Origin: CAVORB01 sp963736235
GTDB lineage: Bacteria > Pseudomonadota > Gammaproteobacteria > Chromatiales > Chromatiaceae
Assembly: GCA_963736235.1 (NCBI GenBank)
Contig: CAVTOR010000024.1
Location: 62,001 to 126,000, forward strand
Length of the DNA: 64,000 nucleotides
Direction of reading: 5' to 3'
Shown here: positions 18,929 to 27,829 of the stretch, piece by piece
Layout of the letters: every line of letters begins with the position of its first letter
Position numbering within the stretch: position 1 is the first letter of the stretch
Notes under the pieces: model-generated
Seen by the model: only the letters and a program-made list of their open reading frames with translations
Database searches by the model: none
What the model was told of the DNA's origin: nothing
Position numbers and translations under genes: made by a program

Positions 18929-20083
18929 ATGGACGCATTTCCCTATCCTGTTGCCCGCATCGGCATCATCGGCGGCGGCCAGCTCGGCCGCATGATGGTG
19001 AAGGCGGCGAAGCGGCTCGGTTGCACTTGCGTGGTGCTCGATCCGACGCCGGGCTCCCCCGCCGGTCAGGTTGCCGGTCACCAGATCGTGGGTGACTATC
19101 AGGACCCTTCCAAGCTGCGCGAGCTGGCGGAGTCCTGCGATGTCACCACCTTCGATATCGAACACATAGACACCGATACCCTGCTGGAGCTGGAGCAGGA
19201 AGGCCGGCGCATCCATCCCTCGCCCCAAGTTCTGGCGGTCATTCAGGACAAGCTCATCCAGAAGCGCGCCCTGCGCGACGCCGGCATACCCACTGCTGAT
19301 TTCATCGAGATGCCATCGCCAGACGCCCGGGCGTTTGCCGACTTCGGTTACCCCTTGGTGCAAAAGGCGAGGCGCGGCGGCTACGACGGTCGCGGGGTGG
19401 CGGTGATGGGGAGCGACACTGAGTTCCACCGCCACTTGCCCGTGCCCTCGCTGGTGGAGCGCTTCATCCCCGCGGCGAAGGAGCTCGCGGTGTTGGTCGC
19501 CCGGGGCACCGACGGGGATACCCGCTGTTATCCTGCGGTAGAGATGGTCTTCCGTCCTGGGGAGAACGTGCTCGATCTCCTGCTGGCGCCGGCCGAGATC
19601 TCGGAAGACGCCGCGGCGCGGGCGCGCTCGCTGGCGGTGCGCACCGTCGAGGCCATCGGCGGCGTGGGCATCTTCGGCATCGAGATGTTCCTCACGGGGA
19701 GCGGTGAATTGCTGGTCAACGAGGTCGCGCCACGCACCCACAATTCCGGGCATTACACGATCGAGGCCTGCGCAACCGATCAATTCGAGCAACACCTGCG
19801 GGCCGTGCTCGGCTTGCCCCTGGGTTCCCCGGACCTGCTTTCTCCCGCGGCCATGATCAACCTGCTGGGTGCTCCCGGGCACAGCGGCAGGCCGCTGATC
19901 AAGGGCATGGCCGCCGCGCTGGCTATTCCCGGCGTGTGCGTGCACATCTACGGCAAGGCGGCAAGCAAGCCCTATCGCAAAATGGGCCATGTCACGGTCC
20001 TCGACCGGGACATCGGCGAGGCTCGCCGCAAGGCGGAGCGGGTGCGCGGGCTATTGGAGATCACCGGGGAGGACCATCCATGA
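18929..20083 (+). CDS. purK: 5-(carboxyamino)imidazole ribonucleotide synthase (PurK)
   Basis: This is an ATP-grasp enzyme of de novo purine synthesis, turning AIR, bicarbonate and ATP into N5-CAIR. Early motifs are IGIIGGGQLGRMM (about residue 10) and the ATP-grasp core VQKARRGGYDGRGVAVM. The metal-binding end is EMFLTGSGELLVNEVAPRTHNSGH. About 384 residues from the ATG at 18929 gives a family-like N-terminus. In-frame TTG 18872 and GTG 18887 would add unconserved residues. The stop overlaps the purE start (ATGA). Confidence 0.94.
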   Translation: MDAFPYPVARIGIIGGGQLGRMMVKAAKRLGCTCVVLDPTPGSPAGQVAGHQIVGDYQDPSKLRELAESCDVTTFDIEHIDTDTLLELEQEGRRIHPSPQVLAVIQDKLIQKRALRDAGIPTADFIEMPSPDARAFADFGYPLVQKARRGGYDGRGVAVMGSDTEFHRHLPVPSLVERFIPAAKELAVLVARGTDGDTRCYPAVEMVFRPGENVLDLLLAPAEISEDAAARARSLAVRTVEAIGGVGIFGIEMFLTGSGELLVNEVAPRTHNSGHYTIEACATDQFEQHLRAVLGLPLGSPDLLSPAAMINLLGAPGHSGRPLIKGMAAALAIPGVCVHIYGKAASKPYRKMGHVTVLDRDIGEARRKAERVRGLLEITGEDHP

Positions 20084-20601
20084 CCCAACCGCTGGTCGGC
20101 ATTATCATGGGCAGCGACTCCGACCTGCCCGTGATGCAACAGGCCGCCGAAGCCCTCTCGGAGCTCGGGGTGCCATTCGAGATGACCATCGTCTCGGCCC
20201 ACCGTACGCCTCGGCGCCTGTACGATTACGCCGAGGCCGCGGTCGATCGGGGCCTGAGGGTCATCATCGCCGGTGCGGGCGGCGCGGCACACCTGCCCGG
20301 CATGACGGCTGCGCTGACCGCGTTGCCGGTGATTGGCGTGCCGGTGAAGACCTCCGCCCTGTCGGGGCAGGACTCCCTGCTCTCTATCGTGCAGATGCCC
20401 GCTGGTGTACCCGTGGCGACGGTGGCGATCAATGGGGCGAAAAACGCGGGCATACTGGCAGCGCAGATCGTGGGTACGTCCGACGTCGCCGTGCGCGAGC
20501 GCGTGACGCGCTTCAAGCGTGACCTGGAGGCCATGGTCCTGAAAAAGGCGCTCCGGATGGAGAGTGAACTCGGTCGCAAAACGGACAAACAGTCGACCTG
20601 A
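20080..20601 (+). CDS. purE: N5-CAIR mutase (PurE)
   Basis: The protein has 173 residues and follows PurK in purine synthesis, converting N5-CAIR to CAIR. It shows GIIMGSDSDLPVM near the N-terminus, VSAHRTPRRLYDYA with the conserved active-site His, and AGAGGAAHLPGMTAALT. It overlaps the purK stop by four bases (ATGA, 20080-20083), so the pair is translationally coupled. A GGGGAGG ribosome site is inside the end of purK. Confidence 0.96.
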   Translation: MTQPLVGIIMGSDSDLPVMQQAAEALSELGVPFEMTIVSAHRTPRRLYDYAEAAVDRGLRVIIAGAGGAAHLPGMTAALTALPVIGVPVKTSALSGQDSLLSIVQMPAGVPVATVAINGAKNAGILAAQIVGTSDVAVRERVTRFKRDLEAMVLKKALRMESELGRKTDKQST

Positions 20602-20702
20602 GATCACCGACGCAGACTTCGAACCTGCTCAGCGGTAGGATTTTCGCGTTATTCTACCTATCGGCGCCCATAGCGCCTGTTTCAAAGAGGACGGGACTCT
20701 TC

Positions 20703-21740
20703 GTGGATATTGCCGAGCTGCTCGCATTTAGCGTCAAGAACAACGCCTCGGACCTGCACCTCTCATCGGGTCTGCCCCCGATGATACGGGTCGACGGAGA
20801 CATGCGGCGCATCAATGTTCCCGCACTGGAACACCGCACCGTCCACTCGCTTGTCTACGACATCATGAACGACAAGCAGCGCAAGGACTACGAGGAGTTT
20901 CTCGAAACCGACTTCTCGTTCGAGATTCCCGGCGTCGCGCGTTTCCGTGTCAACGCGTTCAACCAGAAGCGGGGCGCCGCGGCGGTGTTCCGCACCATTC
21001 CCTCCAAGGTGCTCACGCTGGAGGAACTCGATGCCCCGAAGATTTTTAAGGACATCGTCAACGTCCCGCGCGGACTGGTGCTGGTCACGGGGCCGACGGG
21101 GTCCGGCAAGTCGACCACGCTGGCAGCGATGGTGGACTACCTCAACGACAACCGGTACGAGCACATCCTGACCATCGAGGATCCCATCGAGTTCGTGCAC
21201 TCCAGCAAGAAGTGCCTGGTCAACCAGCGAGAGGTCCATCGGGATACGCTAGGCTTCAGCGAAGCGTTGCGCTCGGCTCTGCGCGAGGACCCAGACATCA
21301 TCCTGGTCGGCGAGATGCGCGACCTCGAGACCATCCGTCTCGCCCTGACCGCTGCCGAGACAGGGCACCTCGTATTCGGGACCCTGCATACGACATCGGC
21401 AGCGAAGACCATCGACCGCATCATCGACGTTTTTCCGGCCGCGGAGAAGGACATGGTTCGGGCGATGCTCTCGGAGTCGCTGCGATCCGTCATTGCTCAG
21501 ACGCTGATGAAGAAGAACGGCGGCGGGCGCGTGGCGGCCCACGAGATCATGATCGGCACACCCGCCATCCGCAACCTCATCCGGGAGGCGAAGATCGCGC
21601 AGATGTATTCCGCCATCCAGACCGGGCAGGCCCATGGCATGCAGACACTGGATCAGTGTCTGCAGGACCTGGTGAAGAAGGGCCTGATCAGCCGGGCTGA
21701 GGCCAAACGGCGGGCGCAGAACAAGGAAACCTTCAACTGA
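20703..21740 (+). CDS. pilT: Type IV pilus retraction ATPase PilT
   Basis: The protein has 345 residues with a GTG start. It is a hexameric ATPase at the base of type IV pili that powers retraction and twitching. Walker A GPTGSGKST lies at about 130-138, the Asp box ILTIEDPIEFVH and His box HLVFGTLHTTSA follow, and the PilT-specific motif AIRNLIREAKIAQM is near the C-terminus. It is followed by its paralogue pilU. The Pil-Chp sensory genes that control this machine start 9 kb downstream. Confidence 0.96.
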   Translation: MDIAELLAFSVKNNASDLHLSSGLPPMIRVDGDMRRINVPALEHRTVHSLVYDIMNDKQRKDYEEFLETDFSFEIPGVARFRVNAFNQKRGAAAVFRTIPSKVLTLEELDAPKIFKDIVNVPRGLVLVTGPTGSGKSTTLAAMVDYLNDNRYEHILTIEDPIEFVHSSKKCLVNQREVHRDTLGFSEALRSALREDPDIILVGEMRDLETIRLALTAAETGHLVFGTLHTTSAAKTIDRIIDVFPAAEKDMVRAMLSESLRSVIAQTLMKKNGGGRVAAHEIMIGTPAIRNLIREAKIAQMYSAIQTGQAHGMQTLDQCLQDLVKKGLISRAEAKRRAQNKETFN

Positions 21741-21858
21741 TTGAGCCGGGTACTCCCGAATCGGCTTTCCGAAGGCGGCAACACCGACTGCTCTCTTGGC
21801 GGGAGCCGGTTGAAGACTGCGATACGCTTCTCTTTCGTCCGGTTATGCGAGGGACACC

Positions 21859-23010
21859 ATGGACCTGAAAAGACTGCTGATCCTGATGGCCCAGAAAAAG
21901 GGCTCCGACCTGTTCGTCACCGCGGGAAGGCCGCCTTCGATCAAGATCGACGGTGTGATCCGGCCGGTGGGCAGCGAGGCCCTCTCGGTGCCGGAGGCGC
22001 GCGAGACGGTCTACAGCGTCATGAACGACCGGCAGCGCAAGGAGTTTGAAGCGACCAACGAGTGCCAGTTCGCCATCGACGCCGAGGGGATTGGGCGTTT
22101 CCGCGTCAGCGCCCTGATCCAGCGGGATGCCGCGGCCATGGTCGTGCGTCGCATCGAATCGATCATACCGACGCTGGAAGAGCTGGAGTTGCCCCCGGTT
22201 CTGCGCGATCTCGCCATGACCAAACGCGGCATGGTGATCTTCGTCGGCGCCACCGGCACCGGTAAGTCCACGTCGCTCGCGGCCCTGATCGGTTACCGAA
22301 ACCGGCACAGCACCGGCCACATCATCACCATCGAAGATCCCATCGAGTTCGTGCACGGGCACGACGGATGCATCGTCACCCAGCGCGAGGTGGGGGTCGA
22401 CACCGAGTCCTATGAGGTGGCCCTCAAGAACACGCTGCGCCAAGCGCCGGACGTGATCCTCATCGGCGAGATTCGGGCCAGGGAGACGATGGAGCACGCC
22501 ATCGTGTTCGCGGAGACGGGGCACCTGGTGTTGGCCACGCTGCATGCCAACAACGCGAACCAGGCCCTCGATCGCATCATCAACTTCTTCCCGGAGGACG
22601 TCCGCTCCCAGCTCTTCATGGACTTGTCGCTGAACCTAAAGGGAATTGTTGCTCAGCAGCTCATCACCCGCTCGGACCGAAAGGGGCGCCGAGGTGTGTT
22701 CGAGATCCTGCTCAACACGCCGCTCGCCTCGGACCTCATCCGCAAGGGTGAGGTCCACAAGCTGAAGGATCTGATGAAGCGCTCCAAGGAGCAGGGCATG
22801 ATCACCTTCGATCAGGCCTTGTTCCAGCTCCACGAGAAGGGGGAGATCAGCTACGAGGATGCCCTCAAGTACGCGGACTCCGCCAACGAGGTGCGACTCA
22901 TGGTCAAGCTGGGGAGCTCCAGAAGCGACAAACCGGACATCAGGAAGGCGATCGACAAGATCTCCCTGGAGGAGAAGGAAGAAGACGTTCAGGGGGGGTT
23001 CATTCGCTGA
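21859..23010 (+). CDS. pilU: Type IV pilus PilT-dependent ATPase PilU
   Basis: The protein has 383 residues and is a PilT paralogue that assists retraction under load. It has Walker A GATGTGKST at about 131-139, the Asp box ITIEDPIEFVH, and the His box HLVLATLHANNANQALD, the PilU variant. The long C-terminal extension (ISLEEKEEDVQGGFIR) is typical of PilU. It starts 118 bases after pilT and may share its transcript. About 235 bases without a recognisable gene separate it from the convergent hisG. Confidence 0.95.
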   Translation: MDLKRLLILMAQKKGSDLFVTAGRPPSIKIDGVIRPVGSEALSVPEARETVYSVMNDRQRKEFEATNECQFAIDAEGIGRFRVSALIQRDAAAMVVRRIESIIPTLEELELPPVLRDLAMTKRGMVIFVGATGTGKSTSLAALIGYRNRHSTGHIITIEDPIEFVHGHDGCIVTQREVGVDTESYEVALKNTLRQAPDVILIGEIRARETMEHAIVFAETGHLVLATLHANNANQALDRIINFFPEDVRSQLFMDLSLNLKGIVAQQLITRSDRKGRRGVFEILLNTPLASDLIRKGEVHKLKDLMKRSKEQGMITFDQALFQLHEKGEISYEDALKYADSANEVRLMVKLGSSRSDKPDIRKAIDKISLEEKEEDVQGGFIR

Positions 23011-23245
23011 CGTGGTCGCGGGCAAGTGGCCGGGAACAACGCCAGAGGATGTGCCTGGCCAGCGCCCGCGGCCGGCGATTTCCACTCGCCGGTTGACGTC
23101 ACAGCCCTTCTACCGCATGAGCGCCAAGCGCCGGAGGTCCTAGGCGATGGCGTCTAGCCTGAGGTCTTGGGGCGGCACGCCTGATCGATCCGCGCCGGCC
23201 CCGGCCGGACCGATCTCGAAGGCGTGGTTCGCGAAGGGTCGCTTC

Positions 23246-24118
23246 TTACACCATTTTCCGCAGCTCGTATTCCAGGATGCCCTCGGCGCCCGCGGTCCGC
23301 AGCCGCGGGATGAGATCACGCACCGCGCTCGCATCGACCACGGTTTCAACCGCCAGCCACTGCCGGTCGTAAAGATGGCTGACGGTGGGGGCGTGCAGGC
23401 TCGGTAGCATTGCCACCACGGTATCCAGGTCCTTCGCCTGCACATTGAGCTTGAGTGCCACCTTGTGACGCGCGGCCAGTGCCGCCTGCAGCATCAGCGC
23501 GATCTGCTCGATCTTGGCCTTTTTCCACGGGTCCTGCAGGGCGAGCGGATTGGCTATGAGCCGTGTATCGGTGTAGAGCAGATCCTCGACGATGCGCAGC
23601 CCATGAGCGCGAATGGTACTGCCGGTCTCGGTGATCTCCACCGCGGCGTCCACCAACCCCTCCACCACCTTGGCCTCAGTCGCGCCCCAGGAGAACTCGA
23701 CCGTGGCGTCGATTCCCCGCTCCTGCAGAAATCGCTTGGTGAAGCCGACCAGTTCGGTCGCGAGCTTCTTGCCCGCGAGGTCCGCGACCGACTGCACCGG
23801 TGAGTCCTTGGCGACGACGAGCACCCAGCGACTGGGCTGATCCGAGCTCTTGGAGTAGGTCAGCGTGCAGATCTCCTCGACCTCCGCCTCGGTCTCCAGG
23901 ATCCAGTCGAGTCCGGTCAGTCCCAGGTCGAGGGTGCCGTTGGACACGTAGGGCGCCATCTCCTGGGCGCGAACCAGGGCGCAAGTAATCGCGGGATCGT
24001 CGATGTCGGGGTAGTAATTGCGCGAGCGTGGGGTGATCTTCCATCCGGCCTGGTTGAACAGGTCGATGGTCGCGGTTTCGAGGCTGCCTTTTGGCACGCC
24101 GAGCTTCAGTGTTTGCAT
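23246..24118 (-). CDS. hisG: ATP phosphoribosyltransferase, long form (HisG)
   Basis: The protein has 290 residues, first enzyme of histidine synthesis (ATP + PRPP). The N-terminus is LKLGVPKGSLETATIDLFNQAG. The PRPP-binding region is VEGLVDAAVEITETGSTIRAHGLRI. A C-terminal ACT-like regulatory domain (about 210-290) marks it as the long, HisZ-independent form. It is the last gene of the minus-strand operon, 9 bases after pyrK. No other his gene is nearby. Both hisG and the pyr genes use PRPP, which may explain the association. Confidence 0.9.
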   Translation of the reverse strand: MQTLKLGVPKGSLETATIDLFNQAGWKITPRSRNYYPDIDDPAITCALVRAQEMAPYVSNGTLDLGLTGLDWILETEAEVEEICTLTYSKSSDQPSRWVLVVAKDSPVQSVADLAGKKLATELVGFTKRFLQERGIDATVEFSWGATEAKVVEGLVDAAVEITETGSTIRAHGLRIVEDLLYTDTRLIANPLALQDPWKKAKIEQIALMLQAALAARHKVALKLNVQAKDLDTVVAMLPSLHAPTVSHLYDRQWLAVETVVDASAVRDLIPRLRTAGAEGILEYELRKMV

Positions 24119-24127
24119 GATGAATCG

Positions 24128-25006
24128 TTACGGAGCGAAGACTTGGTAGGCATCGAACACGGGGCCGTCGACGCACACGCGCCGCATGGCGGGTCCCTCC
24201 GGGGTGGCGATCGCGACCGCACAGCCGGCGCAGCCGCCGACGGCGCAGGCCATGAACTCCTCGAGCGAGACCTGACAAGGGAGAGAGAACTCACGCGCGA
24301 GAGCGGCTACCGCCTCGAGCATAGGGTGCGGCCCGCAGGCGAACACCTCGACCTCGGAGCGGGCCGTTTCGTCCAACGAACGGAGCCAGGAGCGGGCCAG
24401 ATCGGTCACGTAACCCTCGAAACAGCCCGGGTATCCCCGCAGGCTGGCCAACCGGCTGGGGATGCCCCAATCGTCCAGCAGCGGCATGCAGGCGATGGCG
24501 TGGGCCGGCAGACCATCGACCAGGTATTGCGAGGGGCGTGCCTGGAAGGGGAAGGGCACCTCCGAGCCGAGGATCGCGAAGGGCCGCACGCCACGGTCGC
24601 GGCGCAGGGTGTCGGCGAGGAAGATCATCGGCGGGATGCCGACGCCGCCGCCGATCAGCAGCGGGCGCGGCCGCTCGGGGTGTACGACAAAGGGATTGCC
24701 GATCGGCCCGAGGACACTGATCTGCTCGCCCGGACGTTTGGCCGCAAGCAATCGGGTGCCGTCGCCGACCGCCTTGTAGAGGAACTCGACCCAGCTGGCT
24801 CGCGGGTCAGCGCGCATGATGGAGAGTGGACGGCGCATGGGGAGCCGAGGATCGCAGCGCAGATGCGCGAAGCTGCCGGGCCGCGCGTGACGCGCGCACC
24901 CCGGAGCCCACAGGCGCAGAATGTATTGATCCGCAGCGTGGGCCTCATGGCTGAGAATCTCGCCCTCTTCGAGAAAGATCGTGTTGCGATGGGGTGGGAC
25001 GGTCAT
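24128..25006 (-). CDS. pyrK: Dihydroorotate dehydrogenase electron-transfer subunit-like protein (PyrK family)
   Basis: The protein has 292 residues of the ferredoxin-NADP reductase superfamily: an FAD domain (RRPLSIM, the RxYS-type FAD motif), an NAD-binding domain (LLIGGGVGIPPMIFLA, VFACGPHPMLEAVA) and a C-terminal 2Fe-2S site with CAVGGCAGC plus a fourth Cys in RRVCVDGP. PyrK passes electrons from class 1B dihydroorotate dehydrogenase to NAD. A pyrD partner is not in the window. The start (25006) overlaps the pyrC' stop (ATGA). The position inside a pyr operon supports the call, but the real acceptor enzyme is unknown. Confidence 0.82.
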   Translation of the reverse strand: MTVPPHRNTIFLEEGEILSHEAHAADQYILRLWAPGCARHARPGSFAHLRCDPRLPMRRPLSIMRADPRASWVEFLYKAVGDGTRLLAAKRPGEQISVLGPIGNPFVVHPERPRPLLIGGGVGIPPMIFLADTLRRDRGVRPFAILGSEVPFPFQARPSQYLVDGLPAHAIACMPLLDDWGIPSRLASLRGYPGCFEGYVTDLARSWLRSLDETARSEVEVFACGPHPMLEAVAALAREFSLPCQVSLEEFMACAVGGCAGCAVAIATPEGPAMRRVCVDGPVFDAYQVFAP

Positions 25007-26286
25007 GTTGGCTCGCGCTCGTAAACGATGCGGCCGGCGAGTAGCGTCCAGCTCACACGGCCCTGTAGCCGTTGGCCGAGAAAAGGCGTGTTGTGACCCA
25101 GGCTGGCAAGGGTGGAAGCGGAGACCACCCACGGGGCTTGGGGGTCGAAGACGCACACGTCAGCGGCGCGTCCCGCGTCCAGGCGCCCCAGTGGCAGACC
25201 CAGGATCTGTGCCGGACCGGCCGTGAGCCGCTCGATGGCCGCCGACAGGCTGATTGCGCCTTCCGCCACCAGGCCGAGGGTCAGCGACAGCAGGGTCTCC
25301 AGGGCGGAGATTCCCGGCTCGGTGGCGGGAAAGGGGGCGAGCTTGGCGTCTTCCTCGTGAGGCTGGTGGTCGGAGCAGATGGCGGCGATGTCGCCGCGCG
25401 CCACCGCGGCGCGCAAGGCGGCCCGGTCTTCGGCGGTGCGCAGGGGCGGCGTCACATGGCAATTCGCGTTGAATCCGTCCACCGTCGCCTCGGTGAGGAT
25501 GAGCTGATGAGCGCTCACGTCCGCGCTGGCCTTGACGCCCCGGCCCTGAGCCTCGACCAGCATCGCGACGGAGCGGCCGCAGGAGAGTCCCCGGAAGTGG
25601 ACGCGTGCCCCGGTCTGCTCCGCCAGCGCGAGATCCTTCGCGAGGGCAACGGTTTCAGCGGCCTCCGGGATGCCGGGCAGCCCGAGGCGGGTGCTCACGG
25701 CCCCCTCGTGGGCGCAGCCGTGGTCGCGCAGGTATGGGTCCTCCGGCCGCAAAAAGACCGTGAGCTTGAAGGTCGTGGCGTACTCCAGCGCCCTCCTTTG
25801 GATCTGCGTGTTCGCGATCGGCCGGCCCGCTTGGCTCATGACCAGGCAGCCCGCTTGCTTGAGGGCCGCCATCTCGCTGATCTGCTCTCCCATGAGCCCG
25901 TGGGTAAGGGCGCCTGCCGGCACCACCCGGGCGCGTCCGATGCGCCCGGCGGTCTGGGCGATGAGCTGTGCCACGGCGGGGGTGTCGATCGTGGGTTGCG
26001 TGTCCGGGGGGCAGCAGACGGTGGTGATCCCCCCCGTCGCCGCGGCCATGGTCTCGCTTGCAATGCTGGCCTTGTGCTCCGCGCCCGGCTCGCGTAGGCG
26101 CGCGCACAGGTCGACGAGGCCCGGGCAGACGATCTGACCGCTGGCGTCGAGCGTGCGATCGGCCTCGAACTCGGTTGGCGGACCACCGATGGCGGCGACG
26201 ATGCCGTCGGCGATGTGCAAGTCTAGGTTCCCGTCAATGCCGTTCGCGGGGTCGATCAGCCGACCGTTGAGGATGCTGACCTTCAT
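25003..26286 (-). CDS. pyrC': Pseudo-dihydroorotase PyrC' (PyrX), aspartate transcarbamoylase partner
   Basis: The protein has 427 residues with the dihydroorotase type I / amidohydrolase fold (PGLVDLCARLREPG, GGITTVCCPPDTQP, ICSDHQPHEEDAK). The metal-binding HxH that active enzymes have in GLVDxHxHLREPG is here CAR, so catalysis is not expected. This matches the inactive PyrC' of Pseudomonas, which is needed to assemble the PyrB dodecamer, and the same gene order pyrR-pyrB-pyrC' is seen here. It overlaps pyrB upstream and pyrK downstream by four bases each. A real pyrC must lie elsewhere. Confidence 0.9.
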   Translation of the reverse strand: MKVSILNGRLIDPANGIDGNLDLHIADGIVAAIGGPPTEFEADRTLDASGQIVCPGLVDLCARLREPGAEHKASIASETMAAATGGITTVCCPPDTQPTIDTPAVAQLIAQTAGRIGRARVVPAGALTHGLMGEQISEMAALKQAGCLVMSQAGRPIANTQIQRRALEYATTFKLTVFLRPEDPYLRDHGCAHEGAVSTRLGLPGIPEAAETVALAKDLALAEQTGARVHFRGLSCGRSVAMLVEAQGRGVKASADVSAHQLILTEATVDGFNANCHVTPPLRTAEDRAALRAAVARGDIAAICSDHQPHEEDAKLAPFPATEPGISALETLLSLTLGLVAEGAISLSAAIERLTAGPAQILGLPLGRLDAGRAADVCVFDPQAPWVVSASTLASLGHNTPFLGQRLQGRVSWTLLAGRIVYEREPT

Positions 26287-27266
26287 CCCGGCTCGCCCTG
26301 AGTGCGCAGGTTCTGGGTGCCGATACACATGGACATCACGGCCATGCGCACCGCGATGCCGTTACTGACCTGCTCGAGAATCACCGAGCGCGGCCCATCC
26401 GCGACCTGGGAGTCCATCTCGACCCCGCGGTTGATCGGCCCCGGGTGCATCACGATGGCGTCCGGCTTGGCGGTAGCCAGTCGCTCCTCGGTTAGCCCGA
26501 ACAGCTTGAAATACTCGTGCTCGCTCGGCAGAAGGGCGCCGCGCATGCGCTCGCGTTGCAGGCGCAGCATGATCACCACGTCCGCATCCTCCACCCCCGC
26601 GCGCAGGTCGTGGAACACGCGTACATTGAAGACCTGCTCGGCGTGGGCCGGGATCAGGGTGTGCGGCGCGATGATGCGCACCTCGGCGGCGCCCAGCGTT
26701 TTCAGGGCGAGCAACTGGGAGCGCGCCACCCTGGAGTGCAGGACGTCGCCCACGACCGCGACGCAGAGATTCTGGAAGTCGCCCTTGTGCTGGCGGATGG
26801 TAAACATGTCCAGCATGCCCTGCGTGGGGTGTGAGTGGCGGCCGTCCCCGGCGTTGATGACGCTCACGTGGGGGTTGGCGTGCTGGGCGATGAAGTGGGC
26901 GGCGCCGCTGTCGGCATGACGCACCACGAACATGTCGACGTGCATGGCCTCCAGGTTGCGCAGGGTGTCGAGCAGCGTCTCCCCCTTTGCGGTCGCGGAG
27001 GTGCTGATGTTGAGGTTGAGCACGTCGGCGGAAAGGCGCTTGGCGGCGAGCTCGAACGTGGTGCGCGTGCGGGTGCTGGTCTCGAAGAACAGGTTGGCGA
27101 TCACCTTGCCGCGGCATAGCGGCACCTTTTTCACCGCCTGGCGGGCGACACCGAGAAAGCCCTCGGCCTTGTCCAGGATTTCGGTCAGGAGTTCGCGGCT
27201 CAAACCCTCGATGGTGAGGAAATGCTTGAGGTTGCCCTGGGAGTCGAGCTGGATGGCGGCGCTCAT
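26283..27266 (-). CDS. pyrB: Aspartate carbamoyltransferase catalytic chain (PyrB)
   Basis: The protein has 327 residues and condenses carbamoyl phosphate with aspartate, the committed step of pyrimidine synthesis. It has the carbamoyl-phosphate loop FFETSTRTRTTFE, the motif GDGRHSHPTQGMLDM and the C-terminal MHPGPINRGVEM. It pairs with the inactive PyrC' rather than a PyrI regulatory chain, as in Pseudomonas-type ATCases. It overlaps both neighbours (pyrR and pyrC') by four bases. Regulation by PyrR is possible, but I could not identify an attenuator. Confidence 0.96.
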   Translation of the reverse strand: MSAAIQLDSQGNLKHFLTIEGLSRELLTEILDKAEGFLGVARQAVKKVPLCRGKVIANLFFETSTRTRTTFELAAKRLSADVLNLNISTSATAKGETLLDTLRNLEAMHVDMFVVRHADSGAAHFIAQHANPHVSVINAGDGRHSHPTQGMLDMFTIRQHKGDFQNLCVAVVGDVLHSRVARSQLLALKTLGAAEVRIIAPHTLIPAHAEQVFNVRVFHDLRAGVEDADVVIMLRLQRERMRGALLPSEHEYFKLFGLTEERLATAKPDAIVMHPGPINRGVEMDSQVADGPRSVILEQVSNGIAVRMAVMSMCIGTQNLRTQGEPG

Positions 27267-27829
27267 AAGTTGTGCTGGAGCGCGGCTTTCTGTTTCCGAC
27301 GCTGCGCCGGGATCTCGCCGAGCACCAGCTGCAAGGGCTCCGGTCCGGTCAGCTTGAGCTGCTGACCCGGCTCGAGCCGCGCGCGCAGGCCGACTACGTT
27401 GGGCTCGATGGGGAGCTCGCGGCCGTCGCGCTCGGCCAGGGTCGCAAGCAGCACGGAGGCGGGACGGCCGTAGTCGAAGAGCACGTTGAGCGCGGCGCGA
27501 ATGGTGCGTCCGGTCTGCAGTACATCGTCCACGAGCACGATGTGGCGGTCGTCGACCGGGACCGGTAGCTCCGAGGGGCGCACCTGCGGGTGCATGCCGA
27601 TGCGGGTGAAGTCGTCGCGGTAAAAGGAGATGTCGAGCTGGCCCAAGGGGTCAGCGATCGCGAGCGAGCGGTGCAGGTGTTTTGCGATCCAGACGCCGCC
27701 GGTGTGGATGCCGACCATGAGCGGGGCGGTTATCCCCCGATCTGCGAGCAGCGCTGAGAGGTCCGCCCCCATTTGGCGGATGACGCCCTCCAACTCCGGA
27801 GCGGATTGCCAGATTTCAGTGTTGCTCAC
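27263..27829 (-). CDS. pyrR: PyrR-type uracil phosphoribosyltransferase / pyrimidine regulator
   Basis: The protein has 188 residues of the type I phosphoribosyltransferase fold. The PRPP-binding motif is IVLVDDVLQTGRTIRAAL at about 97-114, with GIHTGGVWIA near the N-terminus and SFYRDDFTRIG in the flexible loop. In many bacteria PyrR binds pyr mRNA or acts as a UPRTase. In gammaproteobacteria with this operon its regulatory role is less clear. The start lies 14 bases inside the ruvX 3' end, and its stop overlaps pyrB. Confidence 0.9.
   Translation of the reverse strand: MSNTEIWQSAPELEGVIRQMGADLSALLADRGITAPLMVGIHTGGVWIAKHLHRSLAIADPLGQLDISFYRDDFTRIGMHPQVRPSELPVPVDDRHIVLVDDVLQTGRTIRAALNVLFDYGRPASVLLATLAERDGRELPIEPNVVGLRARLEPGQQLKLTGPEPLQLVLGEIPAQRRKQKAALQHNL

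Noticed and set aside
17879..19990. A 703-codon open frame on the minus strand
   Set aside because: It lies opposite the thioredoxin and purK genes, both with clear family motifs. The antisense translation has no domain and is a product of high GC content.
23190..23220. CCGGCC-type palindromes between pilU and hisG
   Set aside because: Short GC palindromes are expected by chance here, and no T run or repeated copies were found.
24113..25024. A 303-codon plus-strand frame
   Set aside because: It is antisense to pyrK, whose FAD, NAD and iron-sulfur motifs are clear.
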